From the NCBI GenBank assembly GCA_024305745.1, contig JAHRBS010000009.1:806001-870000 (forward strand): a DNA stretch of 64,000 nucleotides. The letters are read 5' to 3'. The notes under the pieces are model-generated. The model searched no databases. It was given only the letters and a program-made list of their open reading frames with translations, and was not told the DNA's origin. Both the position numbers and the translations under genes were made by a program. Shown piece after piece: positions 45,720 through 56,023 of this stretch (within the stretch, counting starts at the first letter, position 1; each line of letters starts with the position of its first letter). Source of the stretch: Polyporus tsugae. Its lineage: Eukaryota; Basidiomycota; Agaricomycetes; Polyporales; Polyporaceae.

Positions 45720-46135
45720 CTCGCCTTCTTACAGCCGCATCTGCACGAGCAAGTCTGCTGGCCCCGAAGCCACCCTCCTCGCCGTGTTCCTGTATCGCCT
45801 GCTTCTTGGCGATCCAAGAAAACACGAGCAGCATGTGAGCTCCACGACGCAGATGGCCATAGCGATGGAGAATCAGCACAATGCTGCGCTGCCCGCCCGC
45901 GATGGAAGTCCACCATGCTTCGCCGTTACGCTCGACCCGAGTTGTCCGACGCCGCTGAGCAGGTTTGAGCATCCCAAGTACCAAAGCGAGAGACGAGTGG
46001 TGGCGTCGTGGGGGGCTGCTTACTCGGTGTGCGTGTAGACGAACATCACACACGCAGGTCGAAGGAGAGTGGACCCTAGTACTACGTACCTCCGAGTCCC
46101 CGGGCGGTCTGCGAAGGCAAAAAGGATCGTCCGGC
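45720..46135 (-). pseudogene. Remnant of a paralogue of the MFS gene at 41.3-43.8 kb
   Basis: Minus-strand frames show LFAFADRPG...FVYTHT, the counterpart of LLAFADGPARYW...AYTHT in the intact gene. Further on come GSSVTAKHGGLPSRAGSAAL and MAICVVELTCCSCF, counterparts of RSSVESTHGGPTSYAGCAAA and LGIVGLEFVGMLVF. A TGA interrupts the second block and the frames shift. Only the last third of the gene is detectable. Confidence 0.65.
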
Positions 46136-46514
46136 GGTCGGTGTATGAGTCTCAAACGGGAATGCCGCGACGCTGGTTTGTAGCCCGAAGAGGAGTCGCA
46201 GGTAAGCGATAACTTTCTGCCATCGACTTGGATAAACCGTTTATGTTTATGAGTACAGGTGAGGCCGAAAAGGGGACGGTGACAACTAGGGCACCTATTC
46301 TACACAGATGTACACTGCACGAAACCTCTATGTAGCAATGGAAAACCCGAGGAGTGCCGAGGAATGAACTTTGCCGGTGCTTCACCTTCACAATGTGGCG
46401 GCGCAGGTAGCTACCATTACTGATAGCGTCACCGTCGCCATACACGCGAAGTGCGCGAGACCCGCAGTTGGTCCGGGAAGATATAGACAAGGAGCTTCGT
46501 AATACAACATATTG

Positions 46515-47112
46515 TCATCGAGGAAGATATGCCACACGACCTTCAGGCAAGCCGCGAAGGCGGCGCGAACCTCGCCCCGCAGCGGCTCCTCGAGCGAGCC
46601 GATGACCGGGATCGCTGCGTACACGATCTACACGCCCGCGGGGAAGGGCGCGTCGAACTGCGCGGGCAGCGTGCGGTCAAGCCGGTTCTGGAGGATCGCG
46701 GAGCCGATCGTGATGCCCCACGTCTGCGTGAACGTGCCCGCGAAGGAGGAGAAGGCGAGCGCGATCGCCGTGCGCGACACGGGCAGCGGCGTAAGCGTCA
46801 GGAAGGCCGTCGCGGAGAACTGTTCATATGTTCCCGGTGGCGAACGTTTGAACGTTTGGATGAGATGAGGGTGTGAGTCCGTGAGAACGAGAACGAGAAC
46901 GAGGGGAAGGAGCGCACCTGCAGCCCAGTCCCCGCGGAAGCCACAAGCTGGTAGCCCACCCATTGGCCGGTGGAGCGTTTTACATCGAGTGTCGAGAGGA
47001 GGCCGAAGCCGATCAGGGAGAGCGACCAAGAGAGCACGCTCGCCCAGTGGTACCTGCCTGATAACTGAATCCCCGCTCCCGCGGGGAACGCGAATGGGGA
47101 GATCATGAGCGC
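46515..47112 (-). pseudogene. Remnant of a second MFS subfamily (C-terminal half)
   Basis: Blocks in order on the minus strand: SPFAFPAGAGIQLSGRY, VLSWSLSLIGFGLLSTLD, GYQLVASAGTGLQ, FSATAFLTLTPLPVSRTAIA, FSSFAGTFTQTWGITIGSAI, LQNRLDRTLPAQFDAPFPAG. Then an in-frame TAG (46628-46630) precedes YAAIPVIGSLEEPLRGEVRA and AFAACLKVVWHIFL. This is a recognisable C-terminal half of a basidiomycete MFS protein different from the neighbour. The N-terminal half is absent, so it is called a pseudogene. Confidence 0.75.
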
Positions 47113-48668
47113 AGTAGGTAGCAGCTGAACACTCGACCGCAGGGGAGACGAACCGAGGCATGCTTAGACTTGGAAGCAGACGGGGAGGTAGTCTTCGCAA
47201 GATTACATGGGTCTATGCTGCGCAGAGCTGTCTGAAACTCGCAAAACAACCCGGCAGTGGTGATGCCAGTTAGAACTGGACAGGCGGGCCAGTCGCCTGA
47301 GGATATGGTACGCACAAAATATCCATCTCCGCGTATCTCCCTTGGTTGAAGGTGCACCTCCCTGAGGATAGACGGACAGTTAGAGGACTCCACGCTCGTT
47401 CAAGGTTCCACTGCCAGCTGACTCACAAGCGTGCCCTAGGCTCCACGCTGACCCATCGTTGCGTCCATATTCGCCTGCGTAGACATGGAGGTGTATCCCG
47501 ATTTCACAGGAATTGGGGTACAGTCGTCTTGAGACTTGAGTGCAACCAAACAGGTCCTCGGGGCAACTCGGACTTGGCCTGAACCTACAGAATGATCAAT
47601 TCCACATGCACGACGCCGAACAGCTGAACACGCCCTTCAGATCTTCAGAGTCAACCTCTTCTCGATCCATGCCACTCTCTACTGCTTAGTCTCTGCTAAG
47701 ACCTATGCTCGCTCTCCCATACTTGACTGCTGGTTCAACGTTTAACGGGCGGATAATACGACGCGTACATCCATCCCATGTTGTATTTTTCCGGCTAATT
47801 CCCCACGACTGGATGAAGTGCATGCATCACTCACCTGGACCGACCCGCAGAATACCAACGTCGTCTCCAGCCGGATATACTTACTGCGCTTAGGAGGTGG
47901 AATCTGAGGATCGTAAGATAGGGTCAGAGCAGAAGTGTCTACGTCATGTGATCTAAACCTGTCACGCTTGGGCCAGCCTGGCAGGGTGCAACCACTGTAA
48001 ATGATATATCAATTTATAGAAGACCCTCATTCCAAAACAAAAACCTGAGGATGTCTTGAATCCCGTATCACTACATTTGTCAGGTTCTCGATTCTCAAGC
48101 AACACATTCTGTCTCGTGGAATAACGAAATCATCTCGAGGCGCTGATATATCATGTCAGCATGATAAGTATATGTATGGTAGTGCCACAGCAGTGCTGCA
48201 AATTCCATCGCAAATCGAGCATTGTGCTGCGGTGCAGATATTACATTTCGTACTTTAAGGGTCAAGGCGCCCGCCTGCACGTGATGGTCACGGTGTTACG
48301 TCCCCTAGACACTTCTGCTCCGACCCTATCTTACCAACTTGAACAAAACATAATATCATAATGTAAGCGCATAAACATTAAACCGTCACGTACATTAGGG
48401 TATCCCGTATTCACATCAGGAAGCCCTTCCCCTTAGGACATGCCAGGCGGATGTCGCGAGGCCCTTTAACTTTAGGTTTCATCGCACGTCCTCCCAACGC
48501 GCGCAGAGCGCGTGCGGACCACCCGCCACTGCAACATACGCACGCGCGAGGTTCTCTAGGCATGAGGCACGAGGGGCAAGGCAAGCTCCGAGCCCCAAGG
48601 CTCCGACTCCGAAGCTCGAAAACCCCTCCTCCTCTCATACCCCAATCCGCAGCCTGCACGGCGGCGCG
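47113..48668. other. Intergenic stretch containing a TIR element
   Basis: No protein gene supported; the element at 47914-48333 is listed separately. Confidence 0.55.
47914..48333. mobile_element. TIR element of about 420 bp, TA-flanked (MITE-like)
   Basis: The left end TA-AGATAGGGTCAGAGCAGA, continuing AGTGTCTA, is matched in inverted orientation at the right end (from 48333 on the minus strand TA-AGATAGGGTCGGAGCAGA, AGTGTCTA). That is 27 of 28 positions including the TA. There is no coding capacity inside. The TIR sequence differs from that of the element at 40.3 kb, so two families are present. Confidence 0.72.
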
Positions 48669-50861
48669 TCACGCCATCGACTTATCCGCCTTCCTCTTCT
48701 CTGCAACAGCCGTCTTCATCTCCTGCATCTGCTTCTCCGCCATCAGCGCATCCTCGACACCCTGCAGCGCGTTCCCCATGATCTCCTCGAACCGCCGCCG
48801 GTAGCGCGCGACCATCGCCTCGGGCTCCGATTGTGCCCCGGCCACGCCCATCGTGAGATGCCCGTGGTCGAGCATGAACGCTTGCAGGTCGCGGACGAAC
48901 GACTCCAGCTCGCGTGCGCGCAGCGATGAGGCCTCGGGCTCGCCAGACCCGCGCGCCTTCGCGAGGTAGGACGCGGCGAGGGTTGACAGCCCGCCAAGGA
49001 TCGAGGTCGCGATGGATGTCTGTGGGGTAGGTGGGGCAATGATGGGGCTGTAGGTGAGTACGATGAACTCGAGATGGACAGGGTGGAGAGGCCTACCTGT
49101 CGCCCCGTCGTGGCCGCCGCGACGCCAGTGGTGAGTGCGCCAAAGACGACCTGCGCGCCGATGGCGGCGTTCAGCGCCCACCCATGCACCCTCGCTGCAT
49201 ACGCAAAGCGGATCAGCAACGGCCTCAAGCCCAAGCCTCCCCCCCCCCCAAAAAAAAAAGGACGCACCAATCCTCCGTGCGCTGACCAGCTCCCTCTCTG
49301 CCGCCTCCAACGTCGGCTGCAGCCGCTCCGCCACTGACCTCTCCCCGCTCCCTGTCACTAGCGTTGGGGCCATCGACATGCTCCGCCGGTGCGCACTCGC
49401 GTTCCCGTTCCCGCTCCCGTTCCCCATATATGCGCTTCCCCGCCGGCTCTCGTGCCTGCTCCCTGGTCGTCCCCCGGTCGCGCCCATTCCCCCCGGCATC
49501 CCCTGCATCCCCATCCCGTTCCCGTGGCCGGCCGGATGGGATCCAGACATGTATGGTACGGTCCAGTCGAGGTCAGAGTGGGGCGACATGGGCGCCCCAG
49601 CCTGAGGCGACATGACGAGGTCGCCGCCCGAGCCGTGGTGCGCAGGTGGGGGCAACGGGAGGGTCTTCGCAACACTGGCAGTCGGCACAGGTTGATTTGG
49701 GTTCGTCATCGGCATCGGGTACCGGTCGACTGCGCGGGAGGGGAGGGGCGCGTCGGTGTAGCTCACCGTGCGAGTCGAGGTGCGGAGGCCAGGACTCGAG
49801 TTCTGCCTCCTTTGTCCTTCCTTGTTCCCGAGCGCACTGGCGTTATGACCGTTTGTGGGGCCTCTGGCGTACCCCGCGCCAATGCCTGCACCGTTCCCGT
49901 TGTCGCCCATACTCATGTGCATGCCGGGACCGCGCGGGTGTGCCAGGCCCGAGCTCGGGAGCTCCTGCGGCGTCGGCGTACGTTGGGACTGCGTTTGGGG
50001 GACAGCATTCGTCTGGCCGGACGGGCCTGCTACCGGTGCGGAAGCAGGTGTGTACCCATGTGCGGGTGCGTGCACCTGCGCTAGTGCGTTACCATCCCTG
50101 CGCTCGTCGTGGTGCTCACTCGCCGACTCCTGGATGAACTCCTGCGTGGATTTCCTGGACGGACCAGCGAAGGCGCTCCCTGCCGTACCGGGACCCGAAG
50201 CATGGAAGTGGCTCTGAACCGGACCCGACGCTACGATCGAACTAGGCGAGCTTGACGGAAGGATCGGTGTGGCTGTGACAGGCCCTGGCGGGGGCGCACT
50301 AGTGGATACGGTGGCAGCAGGAGGGTGTGCTTGGCCGGCGGGGGCGGGGATGAGGATGGAGGTGGTGCTTTGAGCAGAGGGAGTGTCCCCGCCCATGACC
50401 GCGGCCTCGGAGGAGCCCAACGTATGCGCAGGTGATGAGATGATTGGATGCGGGCTTGAGGTGAACGACTCGGACTGCTGGTGCTCCTCACCGCTGTGGT
50501 ATCCGGGGCGTGGCACCGACATTGGTAGAGATACAGTGGTGATCTGGGGGACGGATGGTGATGGCACGGGTTTATTGAAAGACGTGGTGACACCGGAAGG
50601 GGTGAGTTGGGGCTGCACGGCGGACTCCGCGTGGTCGGGGTGAGGACCGCTGGATGTGGCGCTTAGAGCAGTGACGGCAGGCTGAGGAGGGTCTGCAGCC
50701 TGAGGGAGAATGTGAGCCCGATGGAGCGGAGGTGGGCCAGGTGTGCTCACCGTCGCTGAGCTGGTGGCGGCGTGGCCAGACTTGCTAGCCGGTCGCGAGG
50801 AGACCGCCGGTTGGGCGATAGCCTGCTGGCTGCTGATATGGGCCTGGGGGTCACTCGACAT
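48669..50861 (-). CDS. SLATT-domain protein with long disordered N-terminus
   Basis: Three exons (50861-49268, 49194-49097, 49019-48669), 680 aa; start at the ATG of MSSDPQAHISS. Residues ~1-490 are low complexity, rich in Ser, Pro, Ala, Thr and Gly, and probably disordered. From ~500 a helix (VAERLQPTLEAAERELV) leads into two membrane segments, GWALNAAIGAQVVFGALTTG and SIATSILGGLSTLAASYLA, separated by the short TTGRQ turn. A helical tail follows (LESFVRDLQAFMLDHGH, RYRRRFEEIMGNALQGVED). This is the pattern of the fungal SLATT family (SMODS and SLOG-associating 2TM effector). In bacteria SLATT domains are predicted pore-forming effectors of nucleotide-signalled defence; the fungal role is unknown. 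No nucleotidyltransferase or SLOG gene is seen near it. Confidence 0.8.
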   Translation of the reverse strand: MSSDPQAHISSQQAIAQPAVSSRPASKSGHAATSSATVSTPGPPPLHRAHILPQAADPPQPAVTALSATSSGPHPDHAESAVQPQLTPSGVTTSFNKPVPSPSVPQITTVSLPMSVPRPGYHSGEEHQQSESFTSSPHPIISSPAHTLGSSEAAVMGGDTPSAQSTTSILIPAPAGQAHPPAATVSTSAPPPGPVTATPILPSSSPSSIVASGPVQSHFHASGPGTAGSAFAGPSRKSTQEFIQESASEHHDERRDGNALAQVHAPAHGYTPASAPVAGPSGQTNAVPQTQSQRTPTPQELPSSGLAHPRGPGMHMSMGDNGNGAGIGAGYARGPTNGHNASALGNKEGQRRQNSSPGLRTSTRTVSYTDAPLPSRAVDRYPMPMTNPNQPVPTASVAKTLPLPPPAHHGSGGDLVMSPQAGAPMSPHSDLDWTVPYMSGSHPAGHGNGMGMQGMPGGMGATGGRPGSRHESRRGSAYMGNGSGNGNASAHRRSMSMAPTLVTGSGERSVAERLQPTLEAAERELVSARRIGASFFFWGGGRLGLEAVADPLCVCSEGAWVGAERRHRRAGRLWRTHHWRRGGHDGATGRPLHPVHLEFIVLTYSPIIAPPTPQTSIATSILGGLSTLAASYLAKARGSGEPEASSLRARELESFVRDLQAFMLDHGHLTMGVAGAQSEPEAMVARYRRRFEEIMGNALQGVEDALMAEKQMQEMKTAVAEKRKADKSMA
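49239..49259 (+). repeat. Homopolymer C/A run in a SLATT-gene intron
   Basis: About eleven C followed by ten A, inside the first intron of the SLATT gene (poly-T then poly-G on the coding strand). Confidence 0.85.
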
Positions 50862-53673
50862 CGCGATTAGGCCGGTTGCGCACCGATGTAGGCGGGTCAG
50901 CAACAGCTGGGGGGAGAGATGGGTGTCCGCGAGACGAGGTCTATGGCTTTCGCCATGTGGGGCATTTTATGGTTTTGGAGAGATGGAGATAGGCCGACGC
51001 GGATGCATTGTGTGCCAATCCCGATAGCCAGAAGCTTACGAGAAGGTCCCGAGATGGCAGAACGTCGAGGACGAGGGCAGAAAGCAAGGTGCATACACTG
51101 ACAGTATGATGTCCGAACGGTTACGTTGGCGTCGGGCAGAGAGCGGTGGATCGGATCTCAGATCCGTGTGTTTCGGTTCCCGCTCCTCGCCATAAAGGGA
51201 CGGCAGTTAACTCTCTCTCACCGTCACCGTCACTGTCCTCTTCTCACCTTCCCCACCAGACGTTCGTTCTGTCATACATACACGGTCTTCCACCCTCGCT
51301 GCAATCGTGTCCTATCGTCCACTCGTTCTCTCCTCCGACGTACGTTTCTTGACCCATGGGAGTGGATCCCGATTGCAGGACTCGGCTAACCCATGTGACG
51401 AATTTCTGCTTCCGGCAGGGCCCCAGAACCCTACGAACCCAATACACATCACGTCGAACGTGACTGGGCGGCCCCAGGACGACATCACGCTCAATTTATC
51501 TTTTACCGATCCATGTACACAGAATCGGACACTCCTTGAACCAAAGTCAACATTAATATTACTTCACCCAGCACCTCCTGCAAGTTTCCTCAATCTGATA
51601 TCCATGCGTCAGCATCGTCCAGAGCCTCACTCAGTCTTTTTCATGTCAGGACACCCGAACGAATGACATCTAGTGCTGTTCTGTCTCCGATGGTTCATGT
51701 GGACGCGATTAGTCACAATGCAGGCTTCCCAGCATCCTCAAAAGCCCGCCGTCTCCCGCGATGTCCTTCTTGGAACAGTTTGGGGTCCGCTCGCTGTCTG
51801 TTACGCCTTCTAGGCTTTACGATCGACGTCGACCTCCCATGTGGACTCGAAGGAGAAATATTGCCACACACGCTCTCTCACGCGTACGGTGTCATTGGAC
51901 GCGGGGAACGGTGCATAATATGCATGCATACGCGTATAACGCGCTGCTATGCAAGACAGCAAATCATATTGGTGCCAGGGCGCCGCCGGCTCCCTTGTTT
52001 GTGACCGCGAGGTGCATCGTTGCATGTATGCACCACTCTTATCCAGGCAAAAATTTCCGACATGTTCTGATGAGCCCGGCAAATTTGTCTCCAGCTCCAA
52101 TGTTGGTTGACCGCAACCTTGCAATCCTCAGCCGGAACTTTTCTAACAAGCCAACGCTCTCATCCCGCACTACCCGTTGGGTAGATCGCAAGAGAGGTCG
52201 AGTTGGCGGAGGCGCTCGCATTCAGCCATGGAGAAGCGTTTGGCGAGGACTAGGGTGTCGACCCTCTTCCAAGGTCGGGCTAACTCGATATTTGCTAGGC
52301 TCGCCTCCAATCACTCCGGCGACACCCACGTCCACCCAACGACATTTAGGCTACACGACCTTGCAAAGTGAAACGCTTGTCTACAGCCGCACTTCGCCCG
52401 ATAATATGCCAATCTCAGCCAGTATGCAATGTGCACGACTCGGAATTTTGCTGCGATTCCCAGGGCACGGACGTCCGTCGACGTCGAAATGGATGCCTAC
52501 GTCGATGTTTCGGTATACCCCGGAATTTCACTACACTGGCGTTGTCGGGGCTAAAGTACTACTTCCTCGTTGTAATAGACTGAGGTGGTGTTCGGTGTTT
52601 CGCCCTCCTGCAGCCCGAGCCTGGCCCATTGTCGAGTTCTTCTCGACAGTGAGTGACACGCGTATGCATGAGTGTGAACTTGGTGAGCTAACAGCGAATG
52701 GGTTTATTGACATAGCAATCGCGAAAGGTGGATGATCGGGGACGCTTGCAATTGAGTTTTGGGCGGGGAAGACAGCCTGAGGACAGCTGAATTCAGGTAT
52801 TGAGCTCCAAGGCAAGCCTCGGGACAATAAACCGTATGGGTGCGTCAACCTCTCAAGGATCGCTCTGCCTTGGAGTTTTTGCCTGCGCGCACGGTGCATG
52901 CATACAATGTGCATGTGTTTCCTCACTCCCTCTGCGTATTCTCCGCTCAATACCCCGTTACATACCTAATGAAATTGCCACTAGCGTGCTTGTCGGCTTC
53001 AAGTTGTCGCGGCCTAGGTACCTCAAATCACAACATTGACAACATACATCGTACTAGTACTATTTCCTCCCCTACTTAGGTGTGTTACGAGTGCCACCTA
53101 CCGGCATTCGGGATGAAGTCGTATTATCATGCAAGATAGTACTAGTACAGTGCTCCCGGGTACTACAACCAGCATCCTGCTGCAATGTATGTACAGATAC
53201 AGTATGTACAGCGTGTAGGGTTCGTCGGAAGCTGCTGTTCCAAACAAGATGACGAGCAAGATGGGTGCGGGTACGCGACAATCTCTCACCAGTAAAAGTC
53301 TCTACAATGTCTGGCAGCCGCGTCGCAAGGAGAGAGGGCAGCGAAATGACTCGACCATGACTGGGGGGCATATCGGAATGAACGCGATCGGAAAGAGGCA
53401 GTTAGGGTTGGCAAAGGATGGATGAGGGATTCGAAGCGCGAATTCAAGAATGGCGGGGAACTGCCCATGTACAGCGCGAACGAACGAGATACTCCATTGT
53501 GGTAGCACAGGTGGGGAGGGGTGAGAAGTCGGATCTGCTGGTTACGACCATTGCCGCCGTATAAATATCCATTATAATGCACATACCCATATGTCGTCTA
53601 CACACCGCGCGCGTGGTTGTTGCCGGAGGCCGGCTCTAACTAGAGGATGATGATACGCATGCGCAGACGATCT
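50862..53673. other. Large intergenic stretch (2.8 kb) with one long unassigned ORF
   Basis: The only notable item is a 324-codon plus-strand frame (51761-52735) with no recognisable domain and an unusual Arg/Pro/Ser composition. An overlapping frame ends in a short hydrophobic stretch (LLGTVWGPLAVCYAF) before a stop. No gene is called with confidence. Confidence 0.45.
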
Positions 53674-56023
53674 TCACCGTGACATCTCCGAGCTGACTTT
53701 GGTGTGCTCGTCGATCGACGAGTTTTCCGGGCGGTGTTTGAGCTCAACGCCAGAGGGCCCTAAATCGGCGCGGTTACGGCTCCTGAGGGCCTTGAGCCAT
53801 CCGGGCATAATGCCGCCAGGCGGCACGGTCCACTTCTCGGCAAGGTCGTAGTGTGGCGGGACGATGCGGCCGCCCGAGACCTTGCGGAGGCCCCAGGCGG
53901 TGCCGTTGAGGAGCACATACGATAGGATACCCGCGATGATGCCGTACGCGATGTTGTAGGTGAGCGGGATGATGATGATCGTGAGGAACGCGGGGATGGC
54001 GTCGCCCACGTAGTCCCAGTTGATCTCGCGCGATCTGGGGGGATGCGGAGTCAGCCCCACCGGTCCATCGCAGAGAAGCATGTACTCACGTGCGGATCAT
54101 GAGTGAGCCAACTATGACGAGCGCACCTCCAGTTGCCCAGGAGGGAATGGACGCGAAGATCGGCGCGAAGAACACGGAGATGAAGAACATGATACCTATA
54201 ACGATGGCGGTTATGCCGGTGCGGCCGCCTTCAGCGATACCTGTCGCAGACTCGATGAAAGCGGTGACAGGGGACGTGCCCATGAGCGCGCCCATGGAGA
54301 TCGAGAAGGCGTCGACGCAGTACGCGATCGTCGAGTTCTCGAAGTCCAGTGTCACAGGGTCACGAAGGCCCGCGAACTTCGCCATGGAGTACAGCGTGCC
54401 GGTGGTGTCTTGAAGGTGCATCCGTCAGCGAATGCGATGAGCAGAATCTTAGAGTGTGCTCACCGAGGATATCGACGTAGAGCAAAGTGATGAGCGCGTA
54501 CCACACCCTGCCACTACCGTAGTTGTACTGCGAGTAAACAAAGAGTGTGCGTCAATGACGCAAGCCAAGACCCCACCGAAAATTTAACGTACGTCGAGCG
54601 CATTTCCGATATGCTTCAGCGGCCAGAAAGCGACGACCTGCTTGAAGAAGTCAAACGCCGCGTCCCCGTCCGAGGTGTGGGGGAAGGCCGTCACGGACGT
54701 CGAACGCGGCCACGAGATGATCGACGTGAGGAAGATGCCGATGATGATTGCGCCCTTGACGCGATAAAGCATGAGAAGGACCGTGAAAATTCTGTCAGGT
54801 GGTGCCAGGCACCCCCGAGTCAGCGCACCGCCCAAACGGCACAGGCAGAGATAGACACACACCCGCCAGTAAAGATACCGAGCCACATCGTGGGACTGCG
54901 CATCACCCTCGAGTTGCAGTAGAACGGCAGGCTGGCGTCGATGTAGTCCTCGGCCTTGCAGCCACCGAGACCGACAAGGTTTGTCGTGTCGCCGCCGATG
55001 ACGAACAGACCGCCGGACGCTAGCACACATTCATGCTTAGCTCCAGAAGGAGGGTGGAAAGGGAAGTGGGGCGCCGTGCTTACAAAGGCCGATGAACGCG
55101 ATGAATAAACCAATGCCGGCACCAACGGCCAGAACGAGCGAGTGAGGCATGACGCGGGCGAGCCATTGCCGGAGACCAAGCAGAGAGAGGACGAAGAAAA
55201 TCCAGCTAGACGATGACGCCGACAGATAAGGTTGTGCAACAGCGGGTCAGAGAGACCGCAATGACGTACCCTTCCATGAACACGGCAGCCATTGCTTCCC
55301 TATACGTGATCGTCCCACTCCCGTGGAAGCCGACGACCGAATACGTGAGCTGTGAGAAGGCGCGTGTTGAGGAAGCAGCTCGCAAGGTTTGGAAGACATT
55401 AAACTCACATACGCGTTCAGACCGAGCCCAGGGGCCAGTCCGACCGGCAGATTGGCAAGCGCACCCATGAGGGCGGAGGCAAGCGCGGAAACGGCGGCGG
55501 TGGTTGTGATGAAGTCGCGCTGAATCTCACCGAGACACGTCGCATAGGCGGAGTCGTTGAGACAGCCGTCATTCGTTGGACACTCGCAGGTCCCTCCTGT
55601 GTCTGTGAGGATGGAGGCGTTGACGGAGATCTAGATAGTATACCGGGTTCAGGGGACGTGCACGTAGTATGATCCTTGAAGGTGCGTACAATGTATGCCA
55701 TGGCTGCCTATGTTACGGATGAGAACCCCATGACGGAGAGTGTACGGCAAGCAGGCTCACCCATGTTGTCAGGCCTGCGCGAATCTCAGTCTACAGCCAG
55801 AAATAAGGTGTTGGACGGGCGGTCACGGACCGAGAGAAGAACACGACGCACCAAGAACCGAGACCCTTCACGTTCTTTTGGATGTCCGCAACCCTCCAGG
55901 CGGAAATGCCTCCCAATGAAAGAATCGGCAACCTAGTGAGCCTCAGTCCGCTTGAACCACGTAGTACAAGACACAAACGTTAACACTTACCCGGGCATTC
56001 AACCGATCCGCAAAGCCGACCAT
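53674..56023 (-). CDS. AzgA-type purine permease
   Basis: Twelve exons: 56023-55991, 55932-55852, 55790-55761, 55707-55690, 55630-55409, 55349-55270, 55205-55084, 55019-54863, 54791-54593, 54527-54464, 54408-54090, 54034-53674; 561 aa, all phases close. Conserved AzgA blocks: SFIGRHFRLEG, TEIRAGLTT, MAYIISVNASILTDTGG, ATCLGEIQRDFITTTAA, LPVGLAPGLGLNAY, YSVVGFHGSGTITYREAM, VMPHSLVLAVGAGIGLFIAF, FPHTSDGD, RVWYALITLLYVDILDTTG, MGTSPVTAFIESATGIAEGG. AzgA proteins are H+ symporters for hypoxanthine, adenine and guanine in the NAT/AzgA (NCS2) fold. The TSPVTAFIESATGI block is the substrate-site signature. Exons 3 and 4 are micro-exons of 30 and 18 nt. Confidence 0.92.

Noticed and set aside
47535..47560. 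About 22 bases near 47540 resembling a stretch of ERG25 exon 2 (near 63507)
   Set aside because: The similarity does not extend on either side, so it is not evidence of an ERG25 fragment.
49389..50084. Long plus-strand ORF (231 codons) opposite the SLATT gene
   Set aside because: It is the antisense of a GC-rich, low-complexity coding exon; the minus strand has the recognisable domain and splice sites.
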